Assembly (NCBI GenBank): GCA_008360975.2
Contig: CM039196.1
Location: 4,092,001 to 4,156,000 of the forward strand
Length of the DNA: 64,000 nucleotides
Source: Lichenostomus cassidix
Taxonomy: Eukaryota; Chordata; Aves; Passeriformes; Meliphagidae
Direction: 5' to 3'
The notes under the pieces were generated by a model. That model was given only the letters and a program-made list of their open reading frames with translations. It was not told where the DNA came from and made no database searches. Positions 22,201-50,250 of this stretch are shown one piece after another. The translations under genes and the position numbers were made by a program. Each line of letters begins with the position of its first letter. Within the stretch, counting starts at the first letter, position 1.

Positions 22201-23037
22201 AGAGGGGCTGAGGGGCTCTCCGGCTGCTGTGCTCCCGGGAGTTGCAGCCCTGCTCGGGGGCTGTGGGTGGCTCTGTCCTGCCCACCCTGCTCGGCGGTGG
22301 CACCTGCTCCTGTCCGGGGGGCCCTGGATGGCTTTGTCCTTGTCACACACGCAGTTATCCCTCCCCTCCCCAGCTGGCTGTGCTGGTGACCGCCGCTGAG
22401 CTGCTGTGCTGCTTCTCCTTCCACTTACCCTTTTCCTTGCGGGTGCAGCAGGAGGTAAATCTGGTCCAGAGGACTTGGAACTGCAGAGGGAAGATCTGAA
22501 TCCCAAAATCACCCGCAGGGAATGCGCCTGTCCATGCAGGAGCTGCCCGAAGCCTCTGGATGGGGATCATATGTGTGTGTAAATGAGCATCACACGCTTC
22601 CTGTGAGGAAGTGACCCCTCAGGTGAGTTCCTTGTTACTATTTATAAAGCTCTGGTTGACCCCGGGTGTTTTATTTGGTGAATGGCAATAAATCAGTGTT
22701 CCTTGTGCCCTTTGCCTCCTGCCGGGAAGTTGTCCTTATCTGTGACCAAGGAAAGAGCAGAGGCTGGAGAGGGGAGCTGGGGTGCAGGGAGTGGAACACA
22801 GTATCAAAACACGGATTGATTTGTTTTTCCACTTGAAATCTCCCAGCCTGCAGCAGGCTGTGGGCTGTGCTGGAAGGATTCCCTGTCACTGTTTGTGTCC
22901 CTGCTGCAGCCCTGTGACAGTCACTGGGTTTTTTTATTCCCACTTTCCCCCATGCTGTTGGGTTCTCCCCTCCCCTACAGGCAGCTGAGAACTACCCATC
23001 CCTGGGTGTTTTCCCCACTCTCCTCCTGCTTTCCCAG

Positions 23038-23080
23038 GTGTTTGCTGCGAGGATCCTTTGTCCCCTGAGGGGTTCCAGCC
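23038..23080 (+). other. UBE3B: UBE3B 5' UTR part of exon 2
   Basis: Acceptor TTTCCCAG ends at 23037, followed by 43 bp before the UBE3B ATG at 23081. Confidence 0.7.
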
Positions 23081-39906
<16,826 letters not shown>

Positions 39907-42345
39907 GCACAGCCTGCACTCGGGATGGGGCTTGGAGCTGCTGCTGGAAGGGGAGCCCTTCCCACGTGGAGCCTGGAGCAGCTCCGTGGGAGCCGGCTGC
40001 TCGCTCGAGGCCTGGACAGGCAGCTGGCAGTGGAGGTTCACAGGGATCCAGGGAAGAGCTGCTGGGCTCAGGGCTGGCTTTTCTTGGGCACGGCTCCAGG
40101 CTGGAGGAGGGGATGGGCCTGGACCAAAACCCTTCACTTGACACCCACGGAAATCGTCCTTAAAAGCAAACCCCGGGGGGAGCACGGAAGGAATGTTCCA
40201 AGTGCCACTCAGATTAGTGACAGTGAGACCTCCAGCAGGCTGGGCAGCTGCTGCCATGGGAGTGCTGCTTTTTCCTTTCCCAGGAAGGAAAGCCCCTTTG
40301 CCTGGGCTGGCTGGAAGTGAGTGTGGGAAGCTGCACAAAGGCAGAGGGATGACAGAGCCCACGAGGAGATGACAGCGTTGGAAGTGCCCAGATGGGCAAT
40401 GCTCACTCAGGACAGGGGGATTCCAGGTGTCACTGGCCCTTGGTGTGTCTCAGAGAAGGAATCACAGGGAAGCAGCAGGTTAAACAGGAGCAGATGGACC
40501 CTGTGGCTCTCAGGAAGGTTTCAGAATGCCGGAGGTTAAGGGCTGGAGCAGCAGGAGTGGGCTCAGCCAGCTGTGCATCTGCCAGATTCCTGCCAGACCC
40601 AGGCCTTGGGACAGAGAGGGTCATGTCTCAATTTCTCAGGAGCAGGAAAGGTTTCATTTTCCTTGGTTTCCAGAGGACAGGAGCTGGCACACACTCAGGC
40701 TCCCCAGCACAGTGCTCAGGTGGGGCAGGTTCCTCTCTGGAACAGGAGGAACATGTCAAGTCCTCTGGAAACCTCCACTGGAAAAATCCCTCTGGGATGG
40801 AAGTTTGACTTCATTTGCAGGCCCTTTCTTAGGGAGCTGTTTGGACCCAGGGCAGGGCCGCTGTGTCAGAGCCACATTTGCTTTGTTGCCAAACTCTTTA
40901 TTTTGGTCGCTTTGTCTCTTTCTGGCCTTATTTCTGCTTGTTGGTGTTTGCCTGGAGCAGGCAGCTTTTGCAGGGGGTGATTGGGGAAGGTGTGGATCCT
41001 TCCTGCCATTTCTGAGACACTCATAGAGTGTCTCTGCAGCTTCCCACCTTTGATCCCTCGAGCTGCTGTGAGTCCTGCCCTGGTCTGAGAGGAGAGACTG
41101 GGCTGCTCCTGGGCTGTCCTGGCCCTGCTGGGATTCTGGCACTGAGGAGATTCATGGCATTACCCTCTTTGGGACAGGGTTAAAAGCCAGTCACCTCCTC
41201 CCCTTCACCTCCCTGGTAAAACAAGCTCCTGCACAGGCTGGTGGCTTCTGCCCAGGGTTTTCTTTCCCTCTTTCCCTCCCTGTGGCACTGGGGATCCTCA
41301 TTCCCCTCCCTGGCCATATCCCACCTCTCCTGCTGCCCTGCCTGGTCTGTCCCATGGGATTCCTGTCCCCAAGTGAGCTCAGCAGAGCACAGTTCTCCAC
41401 ACTCTGGGCTCTGGAAGAACCCCCTTAGCTACAATATTCCACATTTCCAAGGGGTTGGAAAACCCTGGGCAGCCACGAGCAGCACGATGGCCTTGGCTTC
41501 ATCCTCCTCCTGTCGTGATTCAGATGGATTTCAGAGAAATAACCCTTCTTTTTTTTTTTTTCTACAACCAATGCCTGGAAATGCATCTGGAAAGCAACGT
41601 CAGGATCCTTTTTCTCTGTCAAATCAGTGAGATTAAACAGGAGTGATGGGAAGTGTTGGTGCGGACAGGAATGTCTGCATCCAGAGGGTTCAGGACATTG
41701 GGATGTGAGTCAGAGAAATTAAAGATGATAGTAAATGTCTTTTTTTTTTTTTTATACATAGAACATTTTGGCATTAACCAGTTGGTGACTGCGTAGCTGG
41801 GAGGTTTAGGCACTGCCTTGGACCTCTCAGAGCTTAAATATCACCCGAAATCTCCTTTTTCCTTCTAGGAAGTGGAGTGTGTCTGACTAGAGCACAATGA
41901 GCATTCAGTGAAATGAGTTGTTAACACTGAGATAAAATCCTTGCTCCCCTTTTCCCTTCATTCCTCAGGAGTACAATTCCTAGAAAAGATCTTACTGCAG
42001 GCTTAGCTTGGTCCCTCCAAACCTGGAGGTGTTGCACTACAAGACACTGCTCCCGTGCTGGAGCTGGTGTGGATAATGTGATAAATGTCTGGGAAATTCC
42101 CAGTGGATGCAGGCGAGGATTCCTGTGGAGGGGCTGATTCCTGTGTCCCAGGGAGGCTGTAACAGGCCTTTACCTGAGCAGGTGTGTCAGTCCCTGCCTG
42201 CTCTGTGGATCCTGCCCAGGGATGGTTTTGCCACGGGAGATTCATGAGGATCTTTTCTATCCAAGCCTCGCTGCTGTGGAGACCTTGGTTCCATCCCTGT
42301 GTGTCTGACCTGCAGAGAAAATAAAGCTGGGATGAGTTCAGGTGG
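39907..42345 (+). other. UBE3B: UBE3B 3' UTR (inferred)
   Basis: After the UBE3B stop the first canonical plus-strand AATAAA is at 42320-42325, giving a 3' UTR of about 2.4 kb. Weaker ATTAAA signals occur at 41632-41637 and 41718-41723 and could end shorter forms. The ORFs in this stretch are unsupported. Confidence 0.4.
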
Positions 42346-42469
42346 TTGGATGTCTCCTGGTCCTTTCCTAGGGCAGAGAATGTGCTGATGGGATGCTCCT
42401 GGCAGAGGGGAGGAGAGCAGAACATTGGAGCCCTGGCACCTCTCAGAGGGCACCTGCCTTTATTCTGAG

Positions 42470-42640
42470 GGTGCTGAGGCCCTTGCACAGGTTCCCAGAG
42501 AAGCTGTGCTGCCCCTGAATCCCTGGAAGTGTCCAAGGCCAGGTTGGACAGGGCTTGGAGCAAGCTGGGCTAGTGGAAGGTGTCCCTGACCGTGTCAGGA
42601 GGTAGAATAGGATGAGCTTTAAGGTTCTTTCTGACTCCAG
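42470..42640 (+). mobile_element. CR1 LINE 3' fragment
   Basis: Sense CR1: 'cccagagaagctgtgctgcc', 'agtggaaggtgtccctga', 'gatgagctttaaggttcttt'. Confidence 0.8.
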
Positions 42641-45600
42641 GTTTGGAGCTCTCCTGCCCCCTGGGCATTCCCAGGGCTCTCTGGCTCTGCCGGGAGCAGG
42701 AGCGTGGTGGGAACGAGGGAGAGGCTTCCAGTCAGTGTGCAAGTGCCATTGTTTTGACACACAGGCATCTGGCACTGTCAGGAACAGCAAAAAGCAAGCC
42801 CAGAGCAGCTGCTGCCAAGGCAGAGCTGGCAGCATCCAGGCCTGCACAGCCCCTGCTCCCGTGGCATTCACCAGGATCTGGGCATGGCAGTGCTTGGGGT
42901 CACCGAGGTGAGGTGTGGCTGTGGTTATCCCAGGCACTGGAACCACACACACTGGGCACTGCAGGGTGAGGAGCTGGGAGGGATGCCTGGAGGGTGGGAG
43001 GGATCCCTGGAGGATGGAAGGTTGGGGTGGGGAATCCCTCAGTGCTGGCATGGAGCAGAGCTGGGTGTCCCAACCTGCTGTGGGCACGAGTTGTTTGGGA
43101 ACAAACAGCAGCTCCTGCTGCCCCTCTCCTGCTCCTCCAGGCTGTCCCAACCCCCTGGATCACACCACAGGCTGGTATTCCCTCTGTTTGATCCCCTTGT
43201 TGTGCACCTGTGCCCTGTGCTAGATGCCAGGTTAGGATGGAGAGGAGGAGGCTGTGCCATGCTCTGGTCTCCACATCCCTAAGCAGAGCAAAGTACAATG
43301 TCCCTGCAGCTCATTTTTGTGTTTGCTCACATTGCCAAGAGGTGCAGCAGCTCCTGCAGTAGTGGTCACACTGCATGGCACTCGGCATTGTCACCTCCTG
43401 GGTAAGTTGCACTGAACTGATGCTCACAATCTGCTTTTGTGGCTATTTCTAAGGTCAAGTTCTTCAATCCTTACCCTCTGCAGCTTCCCTGGGATGGCTT
43501 GAACCCTCCTTGTGTCACTCTGCCTCTCTGTGTCACTCTGCCTGTCTGTGCCTGCCCTGTGAAGGCAGCGATGGAGCACTGCCAGGGCTGTGCACCCCAA
43601 AACTCACCGGGCTGGGGCTCCAGCACATCCTGTCAAGGTGGAGGCTTTCATCCCTCTCCTCCCTTCTGAGCCCTGGCCCGGGAAATGCTGCCTCGTGTAA
43701 ATTTACATCTGACTTGGCACAATGGATGTTTGTGTCGTTGCTGGCGGAGCAGCAGCCGCTCGGCTGCTCCCACATCGCGGTGGTAATCGAGGTGCTTGAG
43801 TTATAGCCCAACTTATTCCGTTTTACAGCTCCTACAGCGTTAACAGATGTACAGGCGTCTGATCCAATCATGCAGCAAGAGATTTTGGGGCCAGTTCTTC
43901 TCGTTTTGACAGTGTGGAAGCTGGGAGCAGCCATACATTTTACAAACAAGAATAAACGACCCTTAGCAACATATGGCTGCGCTGGCAGCTCCGGAGCGAT
44001 CCCAAATCAGGCACCCTGCGAGGCAGGAATGTTGCTGGGCGCTGGAGCTGGGCAGCCAGGACAAAGCATCTGCCTTCCCCCGTGATATTAATGAGGTGCA
44101 GGCACTGGAATCCCTATGCTGTACGGCTGGGAGGGCTGGGAAGAGACAAAGAGCTTGGAAAAACAACTGCCAGCCCAGAGCAAGGGAGCTTTATTTGGTT
44201 TAAAGGCTGGGTTTCGTTTTGGTCACTCTGCTGCTGTCTGGCTGACTTTGTGGGGGTGGGAGCAGGGACAGCTCGGCCACACGGAGCCTTTGCTGCAGCC
44301 TGGTGAGGAAACTGCAGCAGGGCCTGAGGTATCACAGAATCCCAGGATCACGCAGGTTGGGAAAACTCTCCAAGGTCATCGAGTCCAACCTGTGACCAAT
44401 TCCCACCTTGTCACCCAGCTCAGAGCACTGAGTGGCACCTCCAGGGATGGGAACTTCAAACCTCCCTGAGCAGCTCCTTCCAGTGCCTGACCACCCTTTC
44501 CATGAGGAAATTCCTCCTGGTGTCCAACCTGATCCTACCCTGGCACAGCCTGAGGCCATATCCTCTCCTCCTGTCCCTGTTCCCTGAAAGCAGAGCCTGA
44601 CCCCCCTGGCTGTCCCCTCCTGTCAGGGAGTTGTGCAGAGCCAGAAGGTTCCCCTGAGCCTCCTTTTTGTCCCCCAGCTCAAGAGCCCATGGCCTTCCTG
44701 TGACCTTGGGGACAACTCAGGGCAGAATGTCCTGGCCCAGCTCTGCTGAGCTGCAGCCCTGTCTCAGCTCCCTCCTAAATTCCAGCCCTGCTAAGGTGAC
44801 ACACAAGGGTCACCCCAGCACCTCCCTCTGCCTCAGCCCTCCAGAAACAACTGCTGTGGGTAAAGAGGGAGGGGCAGCTGGGAGCACCCCAGTAAATTTA
44901 ATCGCTCCGTCATGTTAAGTGTAGTAGCTTGATTTATTTCTCCTTGCAATCCAAACAATGCCAGCTTTGGTCCCAAAACAGTAGTGAGATTTCTTCCCCC
45001 CAGCTGGAAAAAAAAAGGAAATACTATAAATCCCTCCCCGAGCTGATTTATGGAGCATTCATGAAGAATTTATATTGCAGAGGATTTTATTAAATTAAGC
45101 TTGAAAAGCCTCTTGATTCCTGAGGTTCAGTCCCGCAGCCAGAGCTCTCGTAAAACTGGATGGAGCAGGCAGAGGGAATGGCTGAGGTGACACTGCAGCT
45201 GATGGGACCATCCAAATCCAGAGCATTTGTCACTGGGATGTGTTCCAGGCTGAGGCTTGGAAAATTACTCCATGAAAAATGTGCATTAACAAGAGCCATG
45301 AAATATCTGCTTCAAACCCAGGTGAGTGATGAGACTGGGGATCTGTTAGTGCTTGGGCATTCCTCACTCATTCCTGGGCATTCCTCACTGGCCAAAAAGG
45401 GACACAGAAAGGGACACAGAGCCAGAATTCTTTGGAGAACAAGTTTAAGGTTGTTTCTACTCAAAAAAGCCAGGGGAAGGGGCAGGATGGATTTAAAAGT
45501 AGAAGCCCTGGATGGGCATCAGCACCTTGCAGTCCACAGCATTCCTATGGGGAAAACTTACACCCCCAGGGTTCACATGGATTCTTCCCAGTATTTCCAC

Positions 45601-46049
45601 GCTGGAAACAGCTTGGATTTGAGTGCAAAGCTGGAATTGTCTGTGTGATGTGGGTGTGAGGTGCCAGGGCCCTGCTCTTCATCCCAACCCCTTTCCCTGC
45701 AACCTCAGTGTCCTGGGTGTTCCCAAACCCCAGGCTCTGCTCCTCCAGTTCCTGCAGCCAGAGGGGCATTTCCACATGGAGTCACCTCCAGCACACAGAA
45801 CCTGGGATTTGGCCTTTCCTGCTTTGCTCTCTCTATCCTGTGAGACCCTTTCCTGGCAGAGGATGCACTGGATTGTCAGCACAGAGACATTCCTCACATG
45901 CACGACAAGAGGCAGCCGGAGCCAAGGAATTCTTGGTGCATTCCTGAAAATCTGTACAGCTCAGCTCCAGCCAGGGCTGATGGATTGGAAGGGACTTGGA
46001 GCAGCAAAGCAGCTCAGTGTTAAAATGTGACAGTTTGTGGCCCCTTTGG
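42641..46049. other. Intergenic region between UBE3B and MMAB 3' ends
   Basis: About 3.4 kb with no coding exon found on either strand. It contains a CR1 fragment at 44333-44680 and two repeat-free blocks, 43680-44010 and 44890-45110, that look like unique, possibly constrained sequence. The remainder is unremarkable. Confidence 0.6.
44333..44680 (-). mobile_element. CR1 LINE fragment
   Basis: Antisense CR1 of a second subfamily: 'cacagaatcccaggatcacg', 'caccttgtcacccagctcag', 'ccctttccatgaggaaattc', 'gttgtgcagagccagaaggt'. The fragments at 61.0 and 63.6 kb share this form. Confidence 0.85.
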
Positions 46050-46541
46050 TACAAGGAAATTCACATTTATTATTTCAGAGCTGCGGACACAATTCCCAAA
46101 CGCCTCCAGCTGCTGCTCCATATGAGCACTGTGACTTCAGAGGAGGAACTGATTGTTCTCCCTTCATCACTCCTGAGTCCTGTCAGAGCCTTCCCACAGC
46201 ACCTGCTGCTGCTCAGGGAAATGAAGGCATCTCCAAAATGTTACTGGAATTCTCCTGCCTCAACTCCCACCTGGGAGAAGCAGTGACTCCAGAGCCATCC
46301 CCACATGGGATGTGTGGATCAGGCCCAGGGAACAGAACAGGTGTGTTTGGGTTCCTTCCAACTCAGGCTATTCTGTGATTCTGTTCCTCTCTGGATTTAT
46401 CAACATGGTTATTTCACATGGAAGTTCTTGGCAGCTCCCCTTTCCAGTCCAGGCTTGTTCTCCTTCCCTTCCTTGATGGACAAAAGCAGTCAACTAGATT
46501 TAGTTTTCCGTGATCAAGGTGGAAAACATTCCAGCTCCCAG
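46050..46541 (-). other. MMAB: MMAB 3' UTR with poly(A) signal
   Basis: A minus-strand AATAAA lies at 46071-46066 (plus TTTATT), about 470 bp after the stop, so the transcript probably ends near 46050. Confidence 0.55.
46335..46387 (+). mobile_element. CR1 LINE 3' tip
   Basis: Very short sense CR1 end inside the MMAB 3' UTR: 'gggttccttccaactcaggc' then 'tattctgtgattctg'. Confidence 0.6.
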
Positions 46542-49500
46542 CTATGGCTTAGGTTTTATGTAGATTTTCTCTTCCTTCCCTTCCTTCATTGCAGCATAAC
46601 GTGCCAGGACAAAGAGATAGTCACTGAGCCTGGAAAGCAAGGGAAAAGCAGGAAAACCAATGATCTTATTCCAAAAGAGAAGCTTGTTGAGAAGCAAGAC
46701 TGCCCAGTTTTATCCCCAGAATTAAGGGAATGCTTAAGGAGGACAGACAAGGGTTTGGAATTTTATTTTTTTTACCTGTTTAAGTACTTGGCCACATTTG
46801 GATCTGCTTCTCCTGCTTGGACTAAAGGAACCACACTGGGAAAAGCAAAGGGAAATGTTGGTGTTAAACTTTCCAGCTCTGAGTGCACAAAGGGCTGCAA
46901 TTTGCTGGAGCTTCTTCCCACCTCAAACCTCCCCTGGGGTCCCCACTCTGACTGGCCCAGCACTTGTGAAAGATCTTTGCTCCCCAGAGGAATCTGGGAG
47001 GGGTAAATGATGCTAGTAATGTTTGTGTCTGTCCTGGAGGCTCCCAGTTCTGCTCCTACAAGAATGCTCATCCGTGGGGATCACTGAACCAAGAGATACT
47101 ATTTACAAGGGCATGGAGTGACAGGACAAGGAGGAATGGCTTCCCACTGCCAGAGGGTAGGGTTAGAGAGGATTTTGGGGAGGAATTCTTCCCTGGGAAG
47201 GTGGTGAGGCCCTAACACAGGCTGCTCAGAGAAGCTGTGGCTGCCCCATCCCTGGACATGTCCAAGGCCAGGCTGGAGAGAGCTGCAGAATCCCAAACTG
47301 TTTGGACTGGATAGCCCAGCTGAGGGGAGGGAAGAACAGGTCCTGTCTTTGTGCCTCTTGCACTCCTGGAATTGGGCTAAACAAGCAAAAGCTTGGCTTG
47401 AGCCCCAGGCACAGCCCAGCCCTGGGTTTGCTGTCACTGTGGTGTCCCCATCCCCTGCTCTCAGGGTTCTCCCAGCACAGCACTCACCACCTCTCAGCCC
47501 TGCGGCACACAGCTCGGGAGAAGTGGAGAGCAGCACTGCTCCTGCCTCCAGACTGGAACAGCAAGGAAACCCCACTCAGTGTCTGCACCAACAGGGACAG
47601 CCCCCCTCCCCTCCCTGGGAGGGCTCAGCACCTCTCACACACGTGGAACTGATCCCTGTGCCATGGCCAGGCAAGGGAGGGATATCCCAGTGCAGCAGCA
47701 TGGGGAAATGTAACTCCCAGATCCTCGTCTCTGCTTTTCTTTTGGCATTTGCCCACGGAAATAGCAGCCTCCCAGCCTGCTTTCCCATGGTAAGTGGTGG
47801 ACAGGGCTACCCCAAGGAAGTGAGAGGCACAGGCAGGACCTACAGGCAGGATGAAGGTTCTGAGGGGAGGGAGCTGCTCTGAGTAACTGTCAATCCACTG
47901 CTCCAGCTCCAGGACAGGCTTCTCACTGAAAGATGTTCGTTCTACAGAGGGAAAAGAATAATCAGATAAAAAAACTTGATTCAGTCAACAAACTGAACTT
48001 TACTTTTGCTTTCTTGGATCAGCATGTCCTAAAACACTATCCCAAAAGGTTTCTCCTGCTGCAGCATGGCTGGGTAGGTGCTGGGGCAGCACCTGAGGCC
48101 ACCTAACATCACTTGAGTGCCACAAGCACAGCAGTGTTGGGATGTGTGTGACTCACTCAGCACCCCAACACACCCCTCAGCATCCCAACACACCCCTCAG
48201 CACCCCAACACACCCCTCAGCACCCCAACACACCCCTCAGCACCCCAACACACCCCTCAGCACCCCAACACACCCCTCAGCACCCCAACACACCCCTCAG
48301 CATCCCAACACACCCCTCAGCATCCCATCACACCCCTCAGCATCCCATCACACCCCTCAGCATCCCAACACACCCCTCAGCACCCCAACACAACCCTCAG
48401 CATCCCATCACCACCACCAGCACACCCTCCAGGCTGTGCCCAAGACCTGCCACCCCAGGAAAGGCAAGACTTACTCCGGTGAGCCTCCCTGGCTGAGGAG
48501 AGCGGCGTGGCGATGTTGGAGCCCACGTCCTGCAGCATGCACTGGATCTGGGCAAAAATCACAGCTGCTCTCACTCCCAGCCATGGCTTTCTTCATTCCT
48601 GTGCTCACAGAGCTGATCAGCCAAATTCACAGGCTGCCCAGGCAGGGTCTGTGTCACTGCTATGCCCACATGGTTGGTGCCCCAATTTCAAGACTGGGGC
48701 TCTGTGATAGCAAAAGTGATGTTCATAAAGTGGATCTGACTTATCTCTGAATAAACCCAGAGATGAATCTGTCTGTTCATAACTTATCACTTGATCTACC
48801 AGTTTCCTTCTTGGTTAAAGGAATTTACCTCTTACAGAGCAATCAAGGGAGTCTTAAGGATTTATATATTTTAATACTAAATGTACTGAATTCCCGTGTG
48901 TCAGTGGGAGCACTGTGGCTAAAATTAAGGACTTCATGTTTTAACAACACAGATAAGGGACTGCACTGGGTGAAGATTATCATTAATACTCACTTTGTGA
49001 AGCTGATCAACAAACGTGTGGCCCTTTTCACTGCCAAATTCACCAGCCAGCCTTGGTTAGAGAAAAAAAAATAAATAAAACAGAGTTAGCTGGGAAAGAA
49101 AAAATCACCACAAACATGATTTTCCTTATGGAACCCACAAGTTTGGCTACTCCCGGTCCTCACCCGATGGCCGAGCTCAGCTCGTCCGTGGCTCCCAAGG
49201 CCTCGAAGATCCGGTCGCCCTTCGGCCGCCGCTCGCCGGTGAAGGTGCTGGAGAATCCTTAGGGAGAGGCGGGAGGCGCTCAGGGCTCGGGGTGGCTCTG
49301 CCCGCGGCCCCCGGGGCTCCCCGGGCTCTACCTGCGTCTCCCGTCCTCGTGTAGATCCTCGGGGCTCGCTCGGGAGCGGCGCGGTCGGGGCTGCGGAGGC
49401 GCAAATCGTGAGGGGACACCGGGGGGACAGGGGACACCGTGAGGGGCGCGCACAGCGTGAGGGGGAACGACACCGTGAGGGAACGACACCGTGAGGCGGT

Positions 49501-49609
49501 CCCGGCCTTCCCACGCTCACCTGCTCGCCCCGCTCCGCCACCGCCGCCCCGCCATCCCCAGCGGCCCCCGCAGCCCCCGTCCGGCCGCCACCGCCGCCCG
49601 CCGCCACAT
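46542..49609 (-). CDS. MMAB: Cob(I)alamin adenosyltransferase, mitochondrial (PduO type), complete
   Basis: Transfers the 5'-deoxyadenosyl group of ATP to cob(I)alamin, making adenosylcobalamin for methylmalonyl-CoA mutase in mitochondria. Exons in transcript order (minus): 49609-49521, 49390-49332, 49257-49164, 49051-48994, 48547-48475, 47941-47844, 47552-47488, 46835-46776, 46629-46542 (stop TAG 46544-46542). All are GT–AG, giving 227 residues against 250 recalled for human. The start is the first in-frame ATG after an in-frame stop at 49627-49625. It opens an Arg/Ala-rich presequence ([15 protein letters not shown]) suited to mitochondrial import. Active-site segments present are [45 protein letters not shown] and [17 protein letters not shown]. 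The arginines of [11 protein letters not shown] match human positions hit by methylmalonic aciduria mutations. It shares a promoter with MVK. Confidence 0.95.
47100..47290 (+). mobile_element. CR1 LINE fragment
   Basis: Sense CR1 in an MMAB intron: 'acaggacaaggaggaatggc', 'ggaggaattcttccctggga', 'ctgtggctgccccatccctg'. Confidence 0.85.
48161..48420. repeat. 20-bp minisatellite, 13 units, in an MMAB intron
   Basis: Thirteen head-to-tail copies of CACCCCAACACACCCCTCAG with C/T and A/T variants, the last copies degenerate. It lies 54 bp from the donor side of MMAB exon 48547-48475. On the MMAB sense strand (minus) nearly every unit carries two GGGG runs. Its open reading frames on the plus strand are a by-product of a repeat that happens to lack stops. 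Confidence 0.95.
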
Positions 49610-50250
49610 CCCTCCCGGCCGCCGTCACCGCCCCGCCGTGACCCCGCGCGGCCACCGTCCGCCCTCAGTCCGCCCTCAGCCCACGCCGTCACCCCAGCGC
49701 CGCGCCACCCCGCAGCGCCGCCTTCCCATTGGCCGCCCGCAAGTCCCGCCCCCGCCAGACGCCCGGCTATTGGCTGAGCGCGGGGAGGCGGGGAAGGGCG
49801 CGGCCCCGATTGGCGGGCGGGGCTGTCAGTCGGCGCGGGCCGCGCGGCGGAGCGATGTGGGTGAGGGACGTGGCGGTGTCGGCGCCGGGCAAGGTGATCC
49901 TGCACGGCGAGCACGCGGTGGTGCTGGGCAAGGTGAGGGCACGCCGGGCAAAGTGAGGGCTGCCCAGCTCGGGGAGGGCTGTCCGGCCCCGCTGACCGCC
50001 GTTCTCCGCCCGCAGGTGGCCCTGGCCGTGGCGCTGGACCTGCGGACGTTTCTCCGGCTGCGGCCCGGCGCTGAGGGCCGGCTGAGCGTCTCCCTGCCCG
50101 GCGTCGGAGTGCGGAGGAGCTGGGACACCGCCGGCCTGCAGGCCCTGCGGGGGCGGATGGCAGGCAAGGCCCGGGGGAGGAGCCGCTGCCCCGGCGGAGT
50201 GAGGGGCTTTCGGCGCTGCTCGGTGCCTTCTGCACCCCGGTGACATTGCA
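49170..50250. promoter_or_regulatory. CpG island over MMAB and MVK 5' ends
   Basis: CpG-dense, G+C-rich stretch covering the first three MMAB exons, the intergenic spacer and the first two MVK exons. Long stop-free ORFs on both strands here are an effect of base composition. Confidence 0.8.
49610..49854. promoter_or_regulatory. Bidirectional MMAB–MVK promoter
   Basis: Only 245 bp separate the MMAB ATG (49609-49607, minus) from the MVK ATG (49855). Three inverted CCAAT boxes (ATTGG) lie at 49728-49732, 49769-49773 and 49809-49813, suited to NF-Y. GTCACCCCAG at 49688-49697 matches 8 of 10 bases of the classical sterol regulatory element ATCACCCCAC, about 30 bp from the first CCAAT box. In human the two genes are known to share a promoter that responds to SREBP-2. 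No TATA box is seen. Factor binding here is inferred. Confidence 0.75.

Noticed and set aside
21766..22512. 248-codon minus-strand ORF in the KCTD10–UBE3B CpG island
   Set aside because: Low-complexity Pro/Ala/Arg product from G+C-rich DNA, with no splice or family support.
46305..47006. 233-codon plus-strand ORF
   Set aside because: It runs antisense through two MMAB exons and intron DNA. The MMAB exons on the other strand account for the conservation.
48117..48750. His/Pro/Thr-rich repeat ORFs on the plus strand
   Set aside because: They are translations of the 20-bp minisatellite, which happens to lack stops. No independent evidence supports a protein.
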